In this document: positions 25,787-35,649 of the stretch, piece after piece
Position numbering within the stretch: the stretch's first letter is position 1
Layout of the letters: the number at the start of each line of letters is the position of its first letter
Assembly (NCBI RefSeq): GCF_030462585.1
Contig: NZ_JASMRU010000015.1
Location: forward strand, 1 to 51,150
DNA from: Pseudomonas sp. CAN1
GTDB lineage: Bacteria; Pseudomonadota; Gammaproteobacteria; Pseudomonadales; Pseudomonadaceae
Direction of reading: 5' to 3'
Length of the DNA stretch: 51,150 nucleotides
Notes under the pieces: model-generated
Database searches by the model: none
What the model was told of the DNA's origin: nothing
What the model saw: the letters and a program-made list of their open reading frames with translations, nothing else
Program-made: the position numbers and the translations under genes

Positions 25787-26431
25787 TCACTGCGGGTCCG
25801 CTTGGCTCGACTGGCCTGCGCCCAATTGCCGCGGCTGCCAGGTCTTCACCACCAGGGTGACGTCGAGATCCTGGCCGTGCAGCTTGAGGCGTTCGGGCAG
25901 CCAGTAGCCGTCCTGCTCGCTGTAGCGGGTGTACTCCACGTCCCAGCCGTCCTGCTGCAGCTTGGCCAGGTGGCTGTCGCCATCCAGGGTCAGGCGGCTC
26001 TTGCTGTCCGGTGCGGGCAGGCCGCGAATCCACCAGAGCAGGTGGGAAACCGGCAGGCGCCAGCCCAGTTGCTGTTCCAGCAGTTCTTCGGGGGAGGTGG
26101 CCTGGTAGCGGCCCTGGCCGGCGACTTCCAGGGTCACCGCGCCTTCACGCCCGGTCAGGCGGGCGGCGCCGCGACCCAGCGGGCCGGACAGGCGAATGTC
26201 GTAGTAATCCTGGCGTTGCAGCCAGAACAGGGTGCCGCTGCCGGAATCCTTCGGTGCGCGGATGCCGACCTTGCCGTCGATCTGCCAGCCATCGAGGGTG
26301 GCGATGCGCGCCTTGTGGGCGTTCCAGGCGGTGGCGTTGCCCTGGCCTTCCAGGGCTTCGTGGGTGCCCAGGCCGGAGCAGCCGGCGAGCAGGGCCAGCG
26401 CGGCGGCGCCGATCAGGTGACGTAAACGCAT
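25787..26431 (-). CDS. lolB: LolB, outer-membrane lipoprotein receptor
   Basis: A 214-residue lipoprotein that accepts lipoproteins from LolA and inserts them in the outer membrane. The signal peptide ends in lipobox LLAGC (Cys18), followed by Ser, which fits outer-membrane sorting. The LolB segment [10 protein letters not shown] and the WWIRGLPAP loop are visible. It lies 3 nt after the TPR lipoprotein gene and 1 nt before ispE. Confidence 0.95.
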   Translation of the reverse strand: MRLRHLIGAAALALLAGCSGLGTHEALEGQGNATAWNAHKARIATLDGWQIDGKVGIRAPKDSGSGTLFWLQRQDYYDIRLSGPLGRGAARLTGREGAVTLEVAGQGRYQATSPEELLEQQLGWRLPVSHLLWWIRGLPAPDSKSRLTLDGDSHLAKLQQDGWDVEYTRYSEQDGYWLPERLKLHGQDLDVTLVVKTWQPRQLGAGQSSQADPQ

Positions 26432-26434
26432 AAA

Positions 26435-28159
26435 TCAGGGGGTTCCGGTGCCGGTCAGGCGCTGCATGGTGTCGCGCAGGACGGTGCTGTCGGGCTGGTT
26501 CTTCAGGGCGTCGGCCCAGACCTTGCGGGCTTCGCTCTGCTTGCCCTGGGCCCAGAGCACTTCGCCCAGGTGCGCAGCCACTTCGTGGTCGGGGAAGCGT
26601 TCCAGTGCCTTGCGCAGGTAGGTTTCCGCTTCGCTGAGGTTGCCCAGGCGGTAATTCACCCAGCCCAGGCTGTCGAGGATCGCGGGGTCGTCCGGGTTCA
26701 GCGAATGGGCCTTCTGGATCAGGTCGCGGGCTTCGCTGTAGCGGGTGGTGCGGTCGGCCAGGGTGTAGCCCAGCGCGTTGAGCGCCATGGCGTTGTCCGG
26801 CTCGCGCTGGATGATCAGCCGCAGGTCCTGCTCCATCTGCGCCAGGTCGTTGCGCTTCTCGGCAAGCATGGAGCGGGTGTAGAGCAGATTGAGGTCGTCC
26901 GGGAACTGCTTGAGGCCCTGCTGGATGACGTTCCAGGCACGATCCACCTGGTCGCGGTTGGACAGGCCTTCGGCTTCGATCAGGTACAGCTGGATGGCGT
27001 AGTCGGGCTGGCGCTCGCGGGTTTCGGCGAGGCGGCGCGAGGCATCGTCATAGCGTTTCTGGTCGAGCAGGATCTCGGTGGCGCGCAACTGGGCCGGGAG
27101 GAAGTCGTTGCCCGGACCGACCAGGGCGTATTCCTTGAGCGCGGTTTCCGGGTCCTTCTGCTCCTCGGCCAGGCGGCCCAGGTTGAAGTGGGCGGAGTCG
27201 ACGTGGCTGTCGCGCTCGACCAGTTCCTGCAGATAGACCTTGGCCTCGTCCCAGGCCTGGGCTTCGAGGCAGACCAGCGCCAGGGAGAAGCGCAGGTCAT
27301 CGTCGTCGGGGAATTGCTCGACCAGCGCGGAGAACTCGGCCTTGGCGTCTTCCAGGCGGTTCTGCTCCACCAGCAGGCGGGCGTAGGCGAGGTGGACGCG
27401 CTTGTCGTCCGGGTGTTCCTTGATGCCGTTCTTCAGCAGCGGCAGCGCTTCGTCGCTGCGCTTCATGCTCTGCAGCAGGCGCGCGCGCAGCAGCAGCGGG
27501 GCGACGTCATGCTTGCTGGCGGCATTGTCCTCCAACAGGTGCAGGGCTTCCTGCGGGCGGCCGTCCTGCTGCAGCAGCAGGGCCTTGCCGAACAGCAGCT
27601 GGCCGTTGTCGGGGTACTTCTTCAGCAGGCGGTCGAAGCTCTGCAGCAGGCCGGTGCGGGTATCCGCATCGGTCTCGGCGGCAGATAGCGCGAGGAAGTC
27701 GAAGTGGGTGTCGCCCTGGCCGTTGAGGACTTTCTCCATGTACACCATGGATTCGTCGTACTGGCCGGTGCGCGCCAGCTGGATGGCGGCGGCGCGCTGG
27801 GCGTCGAGGTTGTCCGGCGCGGCCTTGGCCCAGATCAGCGAGGTGTCCAGGGCTTCCTGGTCGGCGCCCAGGTACTCGGCGATGCGGAACGCGCGCTCGG
27901 CGACGCCCGGATCACGGGTTTCCCGGGCCTGCTCCACGTAGTTGGAGAGGGCGATGTCGAAGCGATTGCGCTGGCCGGCGAGTTCCGCCACCAGCAGCGA
28001 ATAGAGAGTGTCTTCGCTGAAGGAACCGTACTTCTGGTCCTTCTGCACAGCCGCGGCCTTGTCCTTCTCCGCGGAAGCACCATCGGGATTTTTCTGTGTA
28101 AGAGACTGGCAGCCGCCGAGCAGCAGCAGAGCAGTCAGCAGCGCAAGAGACTTGTTCAT
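26435..28159 (-). CDS. TPR-repeat lipoprotein
   Basis: About 574 residues from ATG 28159. This start gives a good lipoprotein signal (MNKSLALLTALLLLGGC, Cys17); an ATG at 28201 would bury it behind 14 polar residues. The rest is many tetratricopeptide repeats, with helical pairs such as ALNALGYTLADRTTRYSEAR and LDSLGWVNYRLGNLSEAETY near the C terminus. It should be an outer-membrane-attached, periplasm-facing scaffold. It sits directly upstream of lolB (3 nt) and divergent from hemA, as in other Pseudomonas. Exact role is not known to me. Confidence 0.88.
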   Translation of the reverse strand: MNKSLALLTALLLLGGCQSLTQKNPDGASAEKDKAAAVQKDQKYGSFSEDTLYSLLVAELAGQRNRFDIALSNYVEQARETRDPGVAERAFRIAEYLGADQEALDTSLIWAKAAPDNLDAQRAAAIQLARTGQYDESMVYMEKVLNGQGDTHFDFLALSAAETDADTRTGLLQSFDRLLKKYPDNGQLLFGKALLLQQDGRPQEALHLLEDNAASKHDVAPLLLRARLLQSMKRSDEALPLLKNGIKEHPDDKRVHLAYARLLVEQNRLEDAKAEFSALVEQFPDDDDLRFSLALVCLEAQAWDEAKVYLQELVERDSHVDSAHFNLGRLAEEQKDPETALKEYALVGPGNDFLPAQLRATEILLDQKRYDDASRRLAETRERQPDYAIQLYLIEAEGLSNRDQVDRAWNVIQQGLKQFPDDLNLLYTRSMLAEKRNDLAQMEQDLRLIIQREPDNAMALNALGYTLADRTTRYSEARDLIQKAHSLNPDDPAILDSLGWVNYRLGNLSEAETYLRKALERFPDHEVAAHLGEVLWAQGKQSEARKVWADALKNQPDSTVLRDTMQRLTGTGTP

Positions 28160-28346
28160 AGAGGAAGGACGAGGGCCTGACCTGCGAAATGAGACCATCA
28201 TGACATAAGGAAAGTGCCAATCCCATGGGCAAGCGCCGCATCCGGGCCTGTATACGATTTGCAGTGTGCGATCCGTCGCGGGTGGTTGTCCTTCACAAGG
28301 CTAAGTAGGACAATTGCGGGCTTTCCGATCAGCTCAGCGGTTCTGC
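28160..28346. promoter_or_regulatory. Divergent gap between the TPR lipoprotein gene and hemA
   Basis: This 187-nt gap must hold promoters for both directions. I see no strong -10/-35 pair or known operator. GGACAATT at 28308-28315 and TTGTCC at 28287-28292 are small mirrored elements. Confidence 0.3.
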
Positions 28347-29615
28347 ATGGCCTTCATTGCCCTCGGCATCAACCACAAGACCGCGTCCGTGGCCGTCCGC
28401 GAGCGCGTGGCTTTTACTCCCGAGCAGATGGTCGAGGCCCTGCAACTGCTTTGTCGGCTGACTTCCAGCCGCGAAGCCGCAATCCTCTCCACCTGCAACC
28501 GCAGCGAACTCTATCTGGAGATCGAGCATCCGGACGCCGGCGACGTGCTGGCCTGGCTGGCCGACTACCACAACCTGGGTATCGATGACCTGCGCGCCTG
28601 CGCCTACGTCCATCAGGACGAGGAAGCCGTGCGCCACATGATGCGTGTCGCCGCCGGGCTGGACTCCATGGTGCTGGGCGAGCCGCAGATTCTCGGGCAG
28701 ATGAAGTCCGCCTACGCCGTGGCCCGCGAGGCCGGCACCGTCGGGCCGATGCTCGGGCGCCTGTTCCAGGCCACCTTCAGCACCGCCAAGACCGTGCGCA
28801 CCGATACCGCCATTGGCGAGAACCCGGTGTCCGTGGCCTTCGCCGCGGTGAGCCTGGCCCGGCAGATCTTCAGCGACCTTAGCCGCAGCCAGGCACTGCT
28901 GATCGGCGCCGGCGAGACCATCACCCTGGTCGCCCGCCACCTGCACGAGCAGGGCGTGAAGCGCATCGTGGTCGCCAACCGCACCCTGGAGCGCGCCAGC
29001 CTGCTGGCCGAGCAGTTCGGCGCCCGCGCCATCCTGCTGGCGGACATGCCCGACGAGCTGGTCAACAGCGACATCGTCATCAGTTCGACCGCCAGCCAGC
29101 TGCCGATCCTCGGCAAGGGCGCGGTGGAACGCGCGCTGAAGCAGCGCCGGCACAAGCCGATGTTCATGGTCGATATTGCCGTGCCGCGCGACATCGAGCC
29201 GGAAGTCGGCGAGCTGGAAGACGTCTACCTGTATAGCGTCGACGACCTCCACGAAGTGGTCGCCGAGAACCTCAAGAGCCGCCAGGGCGCCGCCCAGGCC
29301 GCCGAGGAGCTGGTCGGCGATGGCGTGCACGAATTCATGCTGCGCTTGCGCGAGCTGGCCGCGGTCGACGTGCTGCGCGCCTACCGCCAGCAGGCCGAGC
29401 GCCTGCGCGACGAGGAAACCCAGAAGGCCCAGCGCCTGCTGGCCAACGGCGCCGACCCGATGGAAGTCATCGCCCAGCTCAGCCGTGGCCTGACCAACAA
29501 ATTGCTGCACGCGCCCAGCGTGCAGATGAAGAAACTCTCCGCCGAGGGCCGCATCGATGCGCTGGCCGTCGCGCAGGAACTGTTCGCCCTCGAGGAGGGC
29601 ACTGACAAGCGATGA
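28347..29615 (+). CDS. hemA: Glutamyl-tRNA reductase
   Basis: A 422-residue HemA reducing glutamyl-tRNA(Glu) to glutamate-1-semialdehyde, the first step of C5 heme synthesis. Catalytic Cys50 lies in [11 protein letters not shown]; the NADPH fold has [10 protein letters not shown]-terminal dimerisation helix region follows. ATG 28347 ([13 protein letters not shown]) is the standard start. It overlaps prfA by 4 nt and begins the hemA-prfA-prmC-moeB-murI run. Confidence 0.97.
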   Translation: MAFIALGINHKTASVAVRERVAFTPEQMVEALQLLCRLTSSREAAILSTCNRSELYLEIEHPDAGDVLAWLADYHNLGIDDLRACAYVHQDEEAVRHMMRVAAGLDSMVLGEPQILGQMKSAYAVAREAGTVGPMLGRLFQATFSTAKTVRTDTAIGENPVSVAFAAVSLARQIFSDLSRSQALLIGAGETITLVARHLHEQGVKRIVVANRTLERASLLAEQFGARAILLADMPDELVNSDIVISSTASQLPILGKGAVERALKQRRHKPMFMVDIAVPRDIEPEVGELEDVYLYSVDDLHEVVAENLKSRQGAAQAAEELVGDGVHEFMLRLRELAAVDVLRAYRQQAERLRDEETQKAQRLLANGADPMEVIAQLSRGLTNKLLHAPSVQMKKLSAEGRIDALAVAQELFALEEGTDKR

Positions 29616-30694
29616 AAGCTTCCCTCCTGAAAAAGCTGGATATCCTCAGCGACCGCTACGAAGAGCTCACCGCTCTGCTGGGCGACGCCGAGGTGATCAG
29701 CGACCAGACCAAGTTCCGCGCCTACTCCCGTGAATACGCGGAAGTGGAGCCGGTGATCCTCGCCTTCCGCGAGTTCCGCAAGGTGCAGTCCGACCTCGAA
29801 GGCGCCCAGGCGCTGCTCAAGGACAGCGACCCGGACCTGCGCGAGATGGCCGAGGAGGAAGTCGCCGAGGCCAAGACCGCGCTGGTCGGCCTGGAGGATC
29901 GCCTGCAGCGCATGCTGCTGCCCAAGGACCCCAACGACGGTCGCAACGTCTTCCTGGAAATCCGCGCCGGCACCGGTGGCGACGAAGCTGCGATCTTCTC
30001 CGGCGACCTGTTCCGCATGTACTCGCGCTATGCCGAGAAGCAGGGCTGGCGCGTGGAGGTCATGTCCGAGAACGAGGGCGAGCACGGCGGCTATAAAGAG
30101 GTGATCGCCCGCGTCGAGGGCGAGAGCGTCTACGCCAAGCTCAAGTTCGAGTCCGGTGCCCATCGCGTGCAGCGCGTGCCGGCCACCGAATCCCAGGGCC
30201 GCATCCACACCTCGGCATGCACCGTGGCGGTGCTGCCCGAACCGGATGAACAGGCGGCCATCGAGATCAACCCGGCCGACCTGCGGGTGGACACCTACCG
30301 CTCCTCCGGCGCCGGCGGCCAGCACGTGAACAAGACCGACTCGGCGGTGCGTATCACGCACATCCCGTCGGGCATCGTGGTCGAGTGCCAGGAAGAGCGC
30401 TCGCAGCACAAGAATCGCGCCAAGGCCATGGCCTGGCTGGCGGCCAAGCTCAACGACCAGCAGCAGTCCGCAGCGCAGCAGGCGATTGCCAGCACGCGCA
30501 AGCTGCTGGTCGGTTCGGGTGATCGCTCCGAGCGCATCCGCACCTACAATTTCCCCCAGGGCCGGGTGACCGACCACCGCATCAACCTCACCCTGTATTC
30601 CCTGGGTGAAGTCATGGAAGGCGCGGTGGAGCAGGTCATCGAGCCGCTCCTGCAAGAGTTCCAGGCCGACCAGCTGGCCGCACTGGGTGATTGA
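29612..30694 (+). CDS. prfA: Peptide chain release factor 1
   Basis: A 360-residue RF1 that ends translation at UAA and UAG. The GGQ motif ([11 protein letters not shown], about residue 234) and the codon-reading region near residues 185-190 with PATESQGR are present. Gln in GGQ is the methylation target of PrmC, encoded next. The start overlaps hemA by ATGA. Confidence 0.98.
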   Translation: MKASLLKKLDILSDRYEELTALLGDAEVISDQTKFRAYSREYAEVEPVILAFREFRKVQSDLEGAQALLKDSDPDLREMAEEEVAEAKTALVGLEDRLQRMLLPKDPNDGRNVFLEIRAGTGGDEAAIFSGDLFRMYSRYAEKQGWRVEVMSENEGEHGGYKEVIARVEGESVYAKLKFESGAHRVQRVPATESQGRIHTSACTVAVLPEPDEQAAIEINPADLRVDTYRSSGAGGQHVNKTDSAVRITHIPSGIVVECQEERSQHKNRAKAMAWLAAKLNDQQQSAAQQAIASTRKLLVGSGDRSERIRTYNFPQGRVTDHRINLTLYSLGEVMEGAVEQVIEPLLQEFQADQLAALGD

Positions 30695-30738
30695 TAGTGC
30701 AGGCGATTGAGAGCGGGCGACTGAGAGAGCGATAGACC

Positions 30739-31569
30739 ATGGCAACCATCATGACCCTGCTCAACGAGGCGCAACTGCCGGACTCGCCCAGCGCGCGCCT
30801 GGATGCCGAGCTGCTGCTCAGTGCCGCATTGGGCAAACCGCGCAGCTTCCTGCGCACCTGGCCCGAGCGCGTGGTCAGCCGCGAGGCCCACGACCTCTAC
30901 GACCGCTACCTGGCGCGCCGCGTGGCCGGCGAGCCGGTGGCCTATATCCTCGGTCGCCAGGGCTTCTGGAGCCTGGACCTGGAGGTCGCGCCGCACACCC
31001 TGATTCCGCGCCCGGACACCGAGCTGCTGGTGGAGACCGCGCTGGCGCTGCTGCCGGCCTCGCCATCGCGGGTGCTCGACCTAGGCACCGGCACCGGCGC
31101 CATCGCCCTTGCGCTGGCGTGCGAACGCCTGAGCTGGCAGGTGCTGGGCGTCGACCGCATTCCCGAGGCCGTGGCCCTGGCCGAGCGCAACCGCGAACGC
31201 CTGCGCCTGGGCAACGTCGGCTTCCGCGCCAGCCACTGGTTCTCCGCGGTGGAGGGCGAGCGCTTCGCGCTGATCGTCAGCAACCCGCCCTATATTCCCA
31301 GCACCGACCCGCACCTCAAGCAGGGCGATGTGCGCTTCGAGCCGTCGAGCGCGCTGATCTCCGGGCAGGACGGGCTGGACGACATCCGCCTGATCATCGA
31401 GCAGGCGCCGAATCACCTGGAAAACGGCGGCTGGCTGATGCTCGAGCACGGTTTCGACCAGCCTGACGCCGTGCGCGAGCTGCTGCTCGGCCGTGGCTTC
31501 AGCGCCGTGGAAAGCCGTCGCGACCTGGGTGGCCACGAACGCATCAGCCTGGGGCGCTGGACATGCTGA
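30739..31569 (+). CDS. prmC: PrmC, release-factor glutamine methyltransferase
   Basis: A 276-residue SAM-dependent methyltransferase that modifies the GGQ glutamine of RF1 and RF2. The SAM loop is VLDLGTGTGAIALAL and the catalytic NPPY is in SNPPYIPS. An N-terminal helical domain of about 80 residues precedes the fold, as is typical. It is 44 nt downstream of its substrate gene prfA and overlaps moeB by 7 nt. Confidence 0.97.
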   Translation: MATIMTLLNEAQLPDSPSARLDAELLLSAALGKPRSFLRTWPERVVSREAHDLYDRYLARRVAGEPVAYILGRQGFWSLDLEVAPHTLIPRPDTELLVETALALLPASPSRVLDLGTGTGAIALALACERLSWQVLGVDRIPEAVALAERNRERLRLGNVGFRASHWFSAVEGERFALIVSNPPYIPSTDPHLKQGDVRFEPSSALISGQDGLDDIRLIIEQAPNHLENGGWLMLEHGFDQPDAVRELLLGRGFSAVESRRDLGGHERISLGRWTC

Positions 31570-32318
31570 GCGACAACGAACTGCTGCGTTACAGCCGGCA
31601 GATCCTCCTGCCGCAGATCGACGTCGATGGCCAGCTGCGCCTGAAGGACAGCCGCGTGCTGATCGTCGGCCTTGGTGGCCTGGGCGCCCCGGTGGCGCTG
31701 TACCTGGCTGCTGCCGGTGTCGGCGAGCTGCACCTGGCGGACTTCGACACCGTCGACCTGACCAACCTGCAGCGGCAGATCATCCACGGCACCGACAGCG
31801 TCGGCGTGGGCAAGGTGGACTCCGCCATCGCTCGCCTCACCGCGCTGAACCCGGACGTGAAGCTGGTCGCCCATCGCCAGGCGCTGGACGCCGATTCCCT
31901 CGACGCCGCCGTGGCGGGCGTCGACCTGGTGCTGGATTGCTGCGACAACTTCGGCACCCGCGAAGCGGTGAATGCCGCCTGCGTCGCCGCGAAGAAACCG
32001 CTGGTGAGTGGCGCGGCCATTCGCCTGGAAGGGCAGCTCTCGGTGTTCGACCCGCGCCGCGAGGAAAGCCCCTGCTATCACTGCCTTTACGGCCACGGTA
32101 GCGAAGCCGAGCTGACTTGCAGCGAGGCCGGCGTTGTCGGCCCGCTGGTGGGCCTGGTGGGCAGCCTGCAGGCATTGGAAGCGCTGAAGCTGCTGGCCGG
32201 TTTCGGCGAGCCGCTGGTGGGTCGCCTGCTGCTGATCGATGCCCTCGGCACGCGCTTCCGCGAGCTGCGGGTCAAGCGCGATCCGCAATGCGCCGTATGC
32301 GGAGCCGCGCATGGCTGA
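31563..32318 (+). CDS. moeB: MoeB/ThiF-type adenylyltransferase
   Basis: A 251-residue E1-like enzyme that adenylates the C-terminal glycine of a small sulfur carrier, here probably MoaD for molybdopterin. The ATP loop is GLGGLGAP, the [14 protein letters not shown] segment is classic, and zinc cysteines appear as CYHC and CAVC. It could also serve ThiS. It overlaps prmC by 7 nt and murI by 8 nt. Confidence 0.94.
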   Translation: MLSDNELLRYSRQILLPQIDVDGQLRLKDSRVLIVGLGGLGAPVALYLAAAGVGELHLADFDTVDLTNLQRQIIHGTDSVGVGKVDSAIARLTALNPDVKLVAHRQALDADSLDAAVAGVDLVLDCCDNFGTREAVNAACVAAKKPLVSGAAIRLEGQLSVFDPRREESPCYHCLYGHGSEAELTCSEAGVVGPLVGLVGSLQALEALKLLAGFGEPLVGRLLLIDALGTRFRELRVKRDPQCAVCGAAHG

Positions 32319-33105
32319 TGCCGCGCCAATCGGCGTGTTCGATTCCGGTGTGGGTGGCCTCAGTGTCCTCCACGAAATCCGGGCGCGGCTTCCCCATGAA
32401 TCCCTGATCTACCTCGCCGACTGCGGCCACGTGCCCTACGGCGAGAAGACCCCCGAGTACATCCGCACGCGCTGCCGCGCTATCGCCGAGTTCCTCCTGT
32501 CCCGTGGCGCCAAGGCGCTGGTGCTGGCCTGCAATACCGCCACCGCCGCAGCGGCTGCCGACCTGCGCGAGCTTTATCCACAGCTGCCCATCGTCGCCAT
32601 GGAGCCGGCAGTGAAGCCGGCGGCCGAGGCGACCCGCAGTGGTGTGGTCGGCGTGCTCGCCACCACCGGCACGCTGAAGAGCGCGCGCTTTGCCGCACTG
32701 CTCGATCGGTTCGCCGGGGATGTGCGGGTGGTGACCCAGCCTTGTCCGGGGTTGGTGGAAAGAATTGAAGCAGGGGATCTGAAAAGTCCTCAGACCCGTG
32801 AACTGCTGCAAGGATATGTCGCACCCCTGCTGAATGAGGGCTGTGACACTTTGATCCTCGGCTGCACGCATTATCCTTTCCTGCGTCCGCTGCTGCGCGA
32901 ACTGGTGCCGGCGGATATCTCCCTGATCGACACTGGCGCCGCTGTCGCCCGCCAACTGCAGCGCCTGCTTGGCTCGCGCGATCTGCTGGCCGAGGGTGCT
33001 GCAAGAAAAACTGAGCTATGGACCAGTGGCGCAGTCGAAAGCCTTGAGCGGGTCCTGCCGGTGCTCTGGGGCGCCGAAGAGCCGGTCAATTTCTTCCCTG
33101 GCTGA
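32311..33105 (+). CDS. murI: Glutamate racemase
   Basis: A 264-residue racemase supplying D-glutamate for peptidoglycan. The N-terminal [11 protein letters not shown] holds Asp11/Ser12. The two catalytic cysteines are Cys74 (ACNTATA) and the one in [12 protein letters not shown] 32311 overlaps moeB by 8 nt; the open frame upstream is chance. It is last in the hemA operon-like run; the next gene has its own -10 box. Confidence 0.96.
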   Translation: MADAAPIGVFDSGVGGLSVLHEIRARLPHESLIYLADCGHVPYGEKTPEYIRTRCRAIAEFLLSRGAKALVLACNTATAAAAADLRELYPQLPIVAMEPAVKPAAEATRSGVVGVLATTGTLKSARFAALLDRFAGDVRVVTQPCPGLVERIEAGDLKSPQTRELLQGYVAPLLNEGCDTLILGCTHYPFLRPLLRELVPADISLIDTGAAVARQLQRLLGSRDLLAEGAARKTELWTSGAVESLERVLPVLWGAEEPVNFFPG

Positions 33106-33136
33106 TCGAAAAAATAGCTAGCTACCTACTTTGCTC

Positions 33137-33168
33137 TGTCAGCAAATGCTGACAAATGGCCTTATAAT
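33137..33168 (+). promoter_or_regulatory. pagL promoter: dyad operator next to a TATAAT box
   Basis: A perfect 7-bp inverted repeat TGTCAGC-AAAT-GCTGACA (33137-33154) is followed 8 nt later by TATAAT (33163-33168), a consensus -10. The dyad covers where a -35 box would lie, and no TTGACA-like sequence is seen there, so an activator or repressor could bind it. The regulator is not known to me. Confidence 0.6.
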
Positions 33169-33221
33169 CGCCAGCTATTCGCGGGGATTTTTCATTCAGC
33201 TTTCTCATAAAGGATGTTTCG

Positions 33222-33743
33222 ATGAAGAAACTACGCTTGTTCGCCGCCGTGGCTGCCCTGTCGCTCGGACATGTGATTTCCGCGCAGGCCGCCAGTCTGA
33301 CGGGCGCCGTGGGTGCGACCAGCCAGGGTGACATGACCTATCGCCTGGGCCTGGGATTCGACTGGGACAAGAGTTGGTGGGAAAGCTCCACCGGCCGCCT
33401 GACCGGCTACTGGGATGCGGGCTACACCTACTGGAGCGCCGGTGACCGCGCCGGTGGCCGCCATTCGCTGTCGTTCTCCCCGGTGTTCGTCTACGAATTC
33501 TCCGGCGACTCGGTCAAACCCTTCATCGAGGCCGGCATCGGCGTCGCCGCCTTCACCGGCTCGGAAGTCGGTGACAAGGACCTGGGCGGCGCGGTGAACT
33601 TCGAGGACCGCATCGGCGCTGGCGTGAAGTTCGGCGGCGGCCAGGCGGTGGGCATCCGCGCGATGCACTACTCCAACGCCGGCATCAAGGAACCGAACGA
33701 CGGTATCGAGTCCTACAGCCTTTATTACACGATGCCGCTGTAA
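33222..33743 (+). CDS. pagL: PagL, outer-membrane lipid A 3-O-deacylase
   Basis: A 173-residue outer-membrane beta-barrel enzyme that removes the 3-position acyl chain of lipid A. The signal peptide is about 23 residues, ending AQA. His149, Ser151 and Glu163 (in MHYSNAGIKEPNDGIE) become His126, Ser128 and Glu140 in the mature protein, the known PagL catalytic set. Length and eight-strand pattern are normal. It is a single gene with its own promoter and a strong terminator. Confidence 0.95.
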   Translation: MKKLRLFAAVAALSLGHVISAQAASLTGAVGATSQGDMTYRLGLGFDWDKSWWESSTGRLTGYWDAGYTYWSAGDRAGGRHSLSFSPVFVYEFSGDSVKPFIEAGIGVAAFTGSEVGDKDLGGAVNFEDRIGAGVKFGGGQAVGIRAMHYSNAGIKEPNDGIESYSLYYTMPL

Positions 33744-33756
33744 CAGAGCGCTGACG

Positions 33757-33788
33757 AAAAAAGCCGGGCCAAGTGCCCGGCTTTTTTG
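33757..33788 (+). terminator. pagL terminator
   Basis: AAAAAAGCCGGGC and GCCCGGCTTTTTT form a strong hairpin with loop CAAGT and a T run, 14 nt after the pagL stop. Confidence 0.92.
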
Positions 33789-33835
33789 TGTCTGAAGGAT
33801 TTGCCTCGCAGGCCGGCTCCACCGTTACCGTCCAT

Positions 33836-34212
33836 GTAGGAGCGGACCTTGTCCGCGAAGTCCCACCGGGCGTTCAGTGTTGATGGCTGAGCGCACCTGA
33901 CGGGCGCAAAACCCTGGTGCTTTCCTTGGGGCGAAGATTCCGCCGCGATGGATTCGCGGACAAGGTCCGCTCCTACGCCAGTCGGATGAACTGGCGCTGG
34001 GCGGTTCGCGAGCAAGCTCGCTCCTACAGCGGGTAACGGAGTCCCACCGGGCGTTCGGTGTTGATGGCTGAGCGCGCTTGGCAGGCGCAAGGCATTGGAG
34101 TTCTTCCTGACTCCGAAGAGCCCGCCGCGATGGATTCGCGGACAGGGTCCGCTCCTACGCCGAGTGCATGACTCGGCGCTGGGCGGGTTCGCGAGCAAGC
34201 TCGCTCCTACAG
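33836..34212. repeat. Repeat composite with an internal tandem duplication (pagL-phr gap)
   Basis: No gene is seen. The GTAGGAGCGGACC element (33836) and its inverse (33953-33975, again 34134-34158) alternate with inverse GTAGGAGCGAGC elements (34005-34027, 34188-34210). A block of about 170 nt starting TCCCACCGGGCGTTC at 33861 recurs at 34042 (offset 181-183 nt) with small differences, including the shared TGTTGATGGCTGAGCGC and CCGCGATGGATTCGCGGAC. The whole composite lies between the convergent pagL and phr genes. Confidence 0.85.
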
Positions 34213-35649
34213 GGAGACTGAGTTGGTGGCTGCGAGGCTTTTGAACGCCTCCAGCGCCCGTTCGCGGGTGGCGGAGAGGTCGCACATCGGCTGTGGATAA
34301 CGTTCCACGCCGAACAGCCCGAGCCGCGACGGATCGTGCATCGCCTTGCCCTGCAGCCCGGCCAGTTCCGGCACCCAGCGGCGGATGAAGCGGCCTTCCG
34401 GGTCGAAGCGCTCGGACTGCGAGACCGGGTTGAAGATGCGGAAGTAGGGCGCCGCGTCGGTGCCGGTAGAGGCGCTCCATTGCCAGCCGCCATTGTTCGC
34501 CGCCAGGTCGCCGTCGATCAGGTGGCGCATGAACCAGCGCTCGCCCTCGCGCCAGTCGATCAGCAGGTTCTTGGTGAGGAACATCGCCACCACCATGCGC
34601 AGGCGGTTGTGCATCCAGCCGGTGGCGAGCAGTTGGCGCATTGCCGCGTCGATGATGGGGAAGCCGGTGCGGCCCTGTTGCCAGGCTTCCAGGTCCTTCT
34701 GCGAGCGGCGCCACTTGAGCCTCTCGGTATCCTCGCGGAAGGCGCGGTGGCGGCTGACGCGCGGGAAGCCGACCAGGATGTGCTTGTAGAACTCGCGCCA
34801 GAGCAACTCGTTGATCCAGCTCACCGCGCCGCTGTTGCCGGTCTCGAACTCGCCATGATTGTTCGCCAGCGCTGCGTGCAGGCACTGCCTGGGGGACAGC
34901 ACGCCGGCGGCGAGGTACGGCGACAGGCGGCTGGTACCGTCGCGGGCCGGCAGGTCGCGGGTGTCCTGGTAGGTCTTGAGGATTTCGTCGACGAACAGCT
35001 CGATGCGCTCGTGGGCGGCCTCCTCGCCGGCGGGCCACTCTTCGCGCAGCGTGTCCGGGGGCGTCTCGAAACCCTTCACCTTGATGGGGAGCGGATCGCT
35101 GTCGACGTCGGTTTTCTCTTGCCGCCGGGGCGCTGGCAGCAGCGCGGGCACACCGAGGTTCAGGCGCTCGTAGCAGACCTTGCGGAACTGGCTGTAGACC
35201 TGGAAGTAGGTGCCGCCCTTGGTGAGGATGGTGCCGGGGGTGAAGAACAGCTGGTCGAGGTGGCTGCGGAAACGCACGCCGACTTCTTCCAGCGCCTGCT
35301 CCACGTCGGCATCGCGGCGCGCCTCGTTGACGCCGTATTCCTCGTTGACGTGGACCGTCTTGATCTCCAGCTGGCTGCACAGCTTGGCGATGGTCTTCGC
35401 CGCGCCGCTCCAGTGTTCGACGGTGCGGATCAGCAGCGGGATGTTCAGCTTGTCGAGCCCGGCGCGCAGCTCCTGCAGGTTGCGCAGCCAGAAGTCGATC
35501 TTGCACGGCGCATCGTCGTGTTCCAGCCACTGGGCAGGGCTGATCAGGTACAGGGCGATCACCGAGCCGTCGCGTTCGGCGGCGGCGTGCAGGGCGCTGT
35601 TGTCGCGCAGGCGCAGGTCGTTGCGCAGCCAGACCAGGTGGCGCTTCAT
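34207..35649 (-). CDS. phrB: Deoxyribodipyrimidine photolyase
   Basis: A 480-residue class I CPD photolyase that repairs UV pyrimidine dimers with blue light. The N-terminal antenna domain starts MKRHLVWLRNDLRLRDN. The FAD domain has GRTGFPIIDAAMRQL, GWMHNRLRM, NGGWQWSASTGTDAAPYF and RIFNPVSQS. It overlaps the MerR regulator by ATGA, so both come from one transcript that starts with the DUF523/DUF1722 gene. Paired TGTACA boxes in front of that operon suggest light-controlled expression. Confidence 0.95.
   Translation of the reverse strand: MKRHLVWLRNDLRLRDNSALHAAAERDGSVIALYLISPAQWLEHDDAPCKIDFWLRNLQELRAGLDKLNIPLLIRTVEHWSGAAKTIAKLCSQLEIKTVHVNEEYGVNEARRDADVEQALEEVGVRFRSHLDQLFFTPGTILTKGGTYFQVYSQFRKVCYERLNLGVPALLPAPRRQEKTDVDSDPLPIKVKGFETPPDTLREEWPAGEEAAHERIELFVDEILKTYQDTRDLPARDGTSRLSPYLAAGVLSPRQCLHAALANNHGEFETGNSGAVSWINELLWREFYKHILVGFPRVSRHRAFREDTERLKWRRSQKDLEAWQQGRTGFPIIDAAMRQLLATGWMHNRLRMVVAMFLTKNLLIDWREGERWFMRHLIDGDLAANNGGWQWSASTGTDAAPYFRIFNPVSQSERFDPEGRFIRRWVPELAGLQGKAMHDPSRLGLFGVERYPQPMCDLSATRERALEAFKSLAATNSVSL

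Noticed and set aside
33836..34212. Possible CRISPR array
   Set aside because: Repeats are palindromes of mixed families with uneven spacing and the spacers are themselves duplicated; no cas gene is present.
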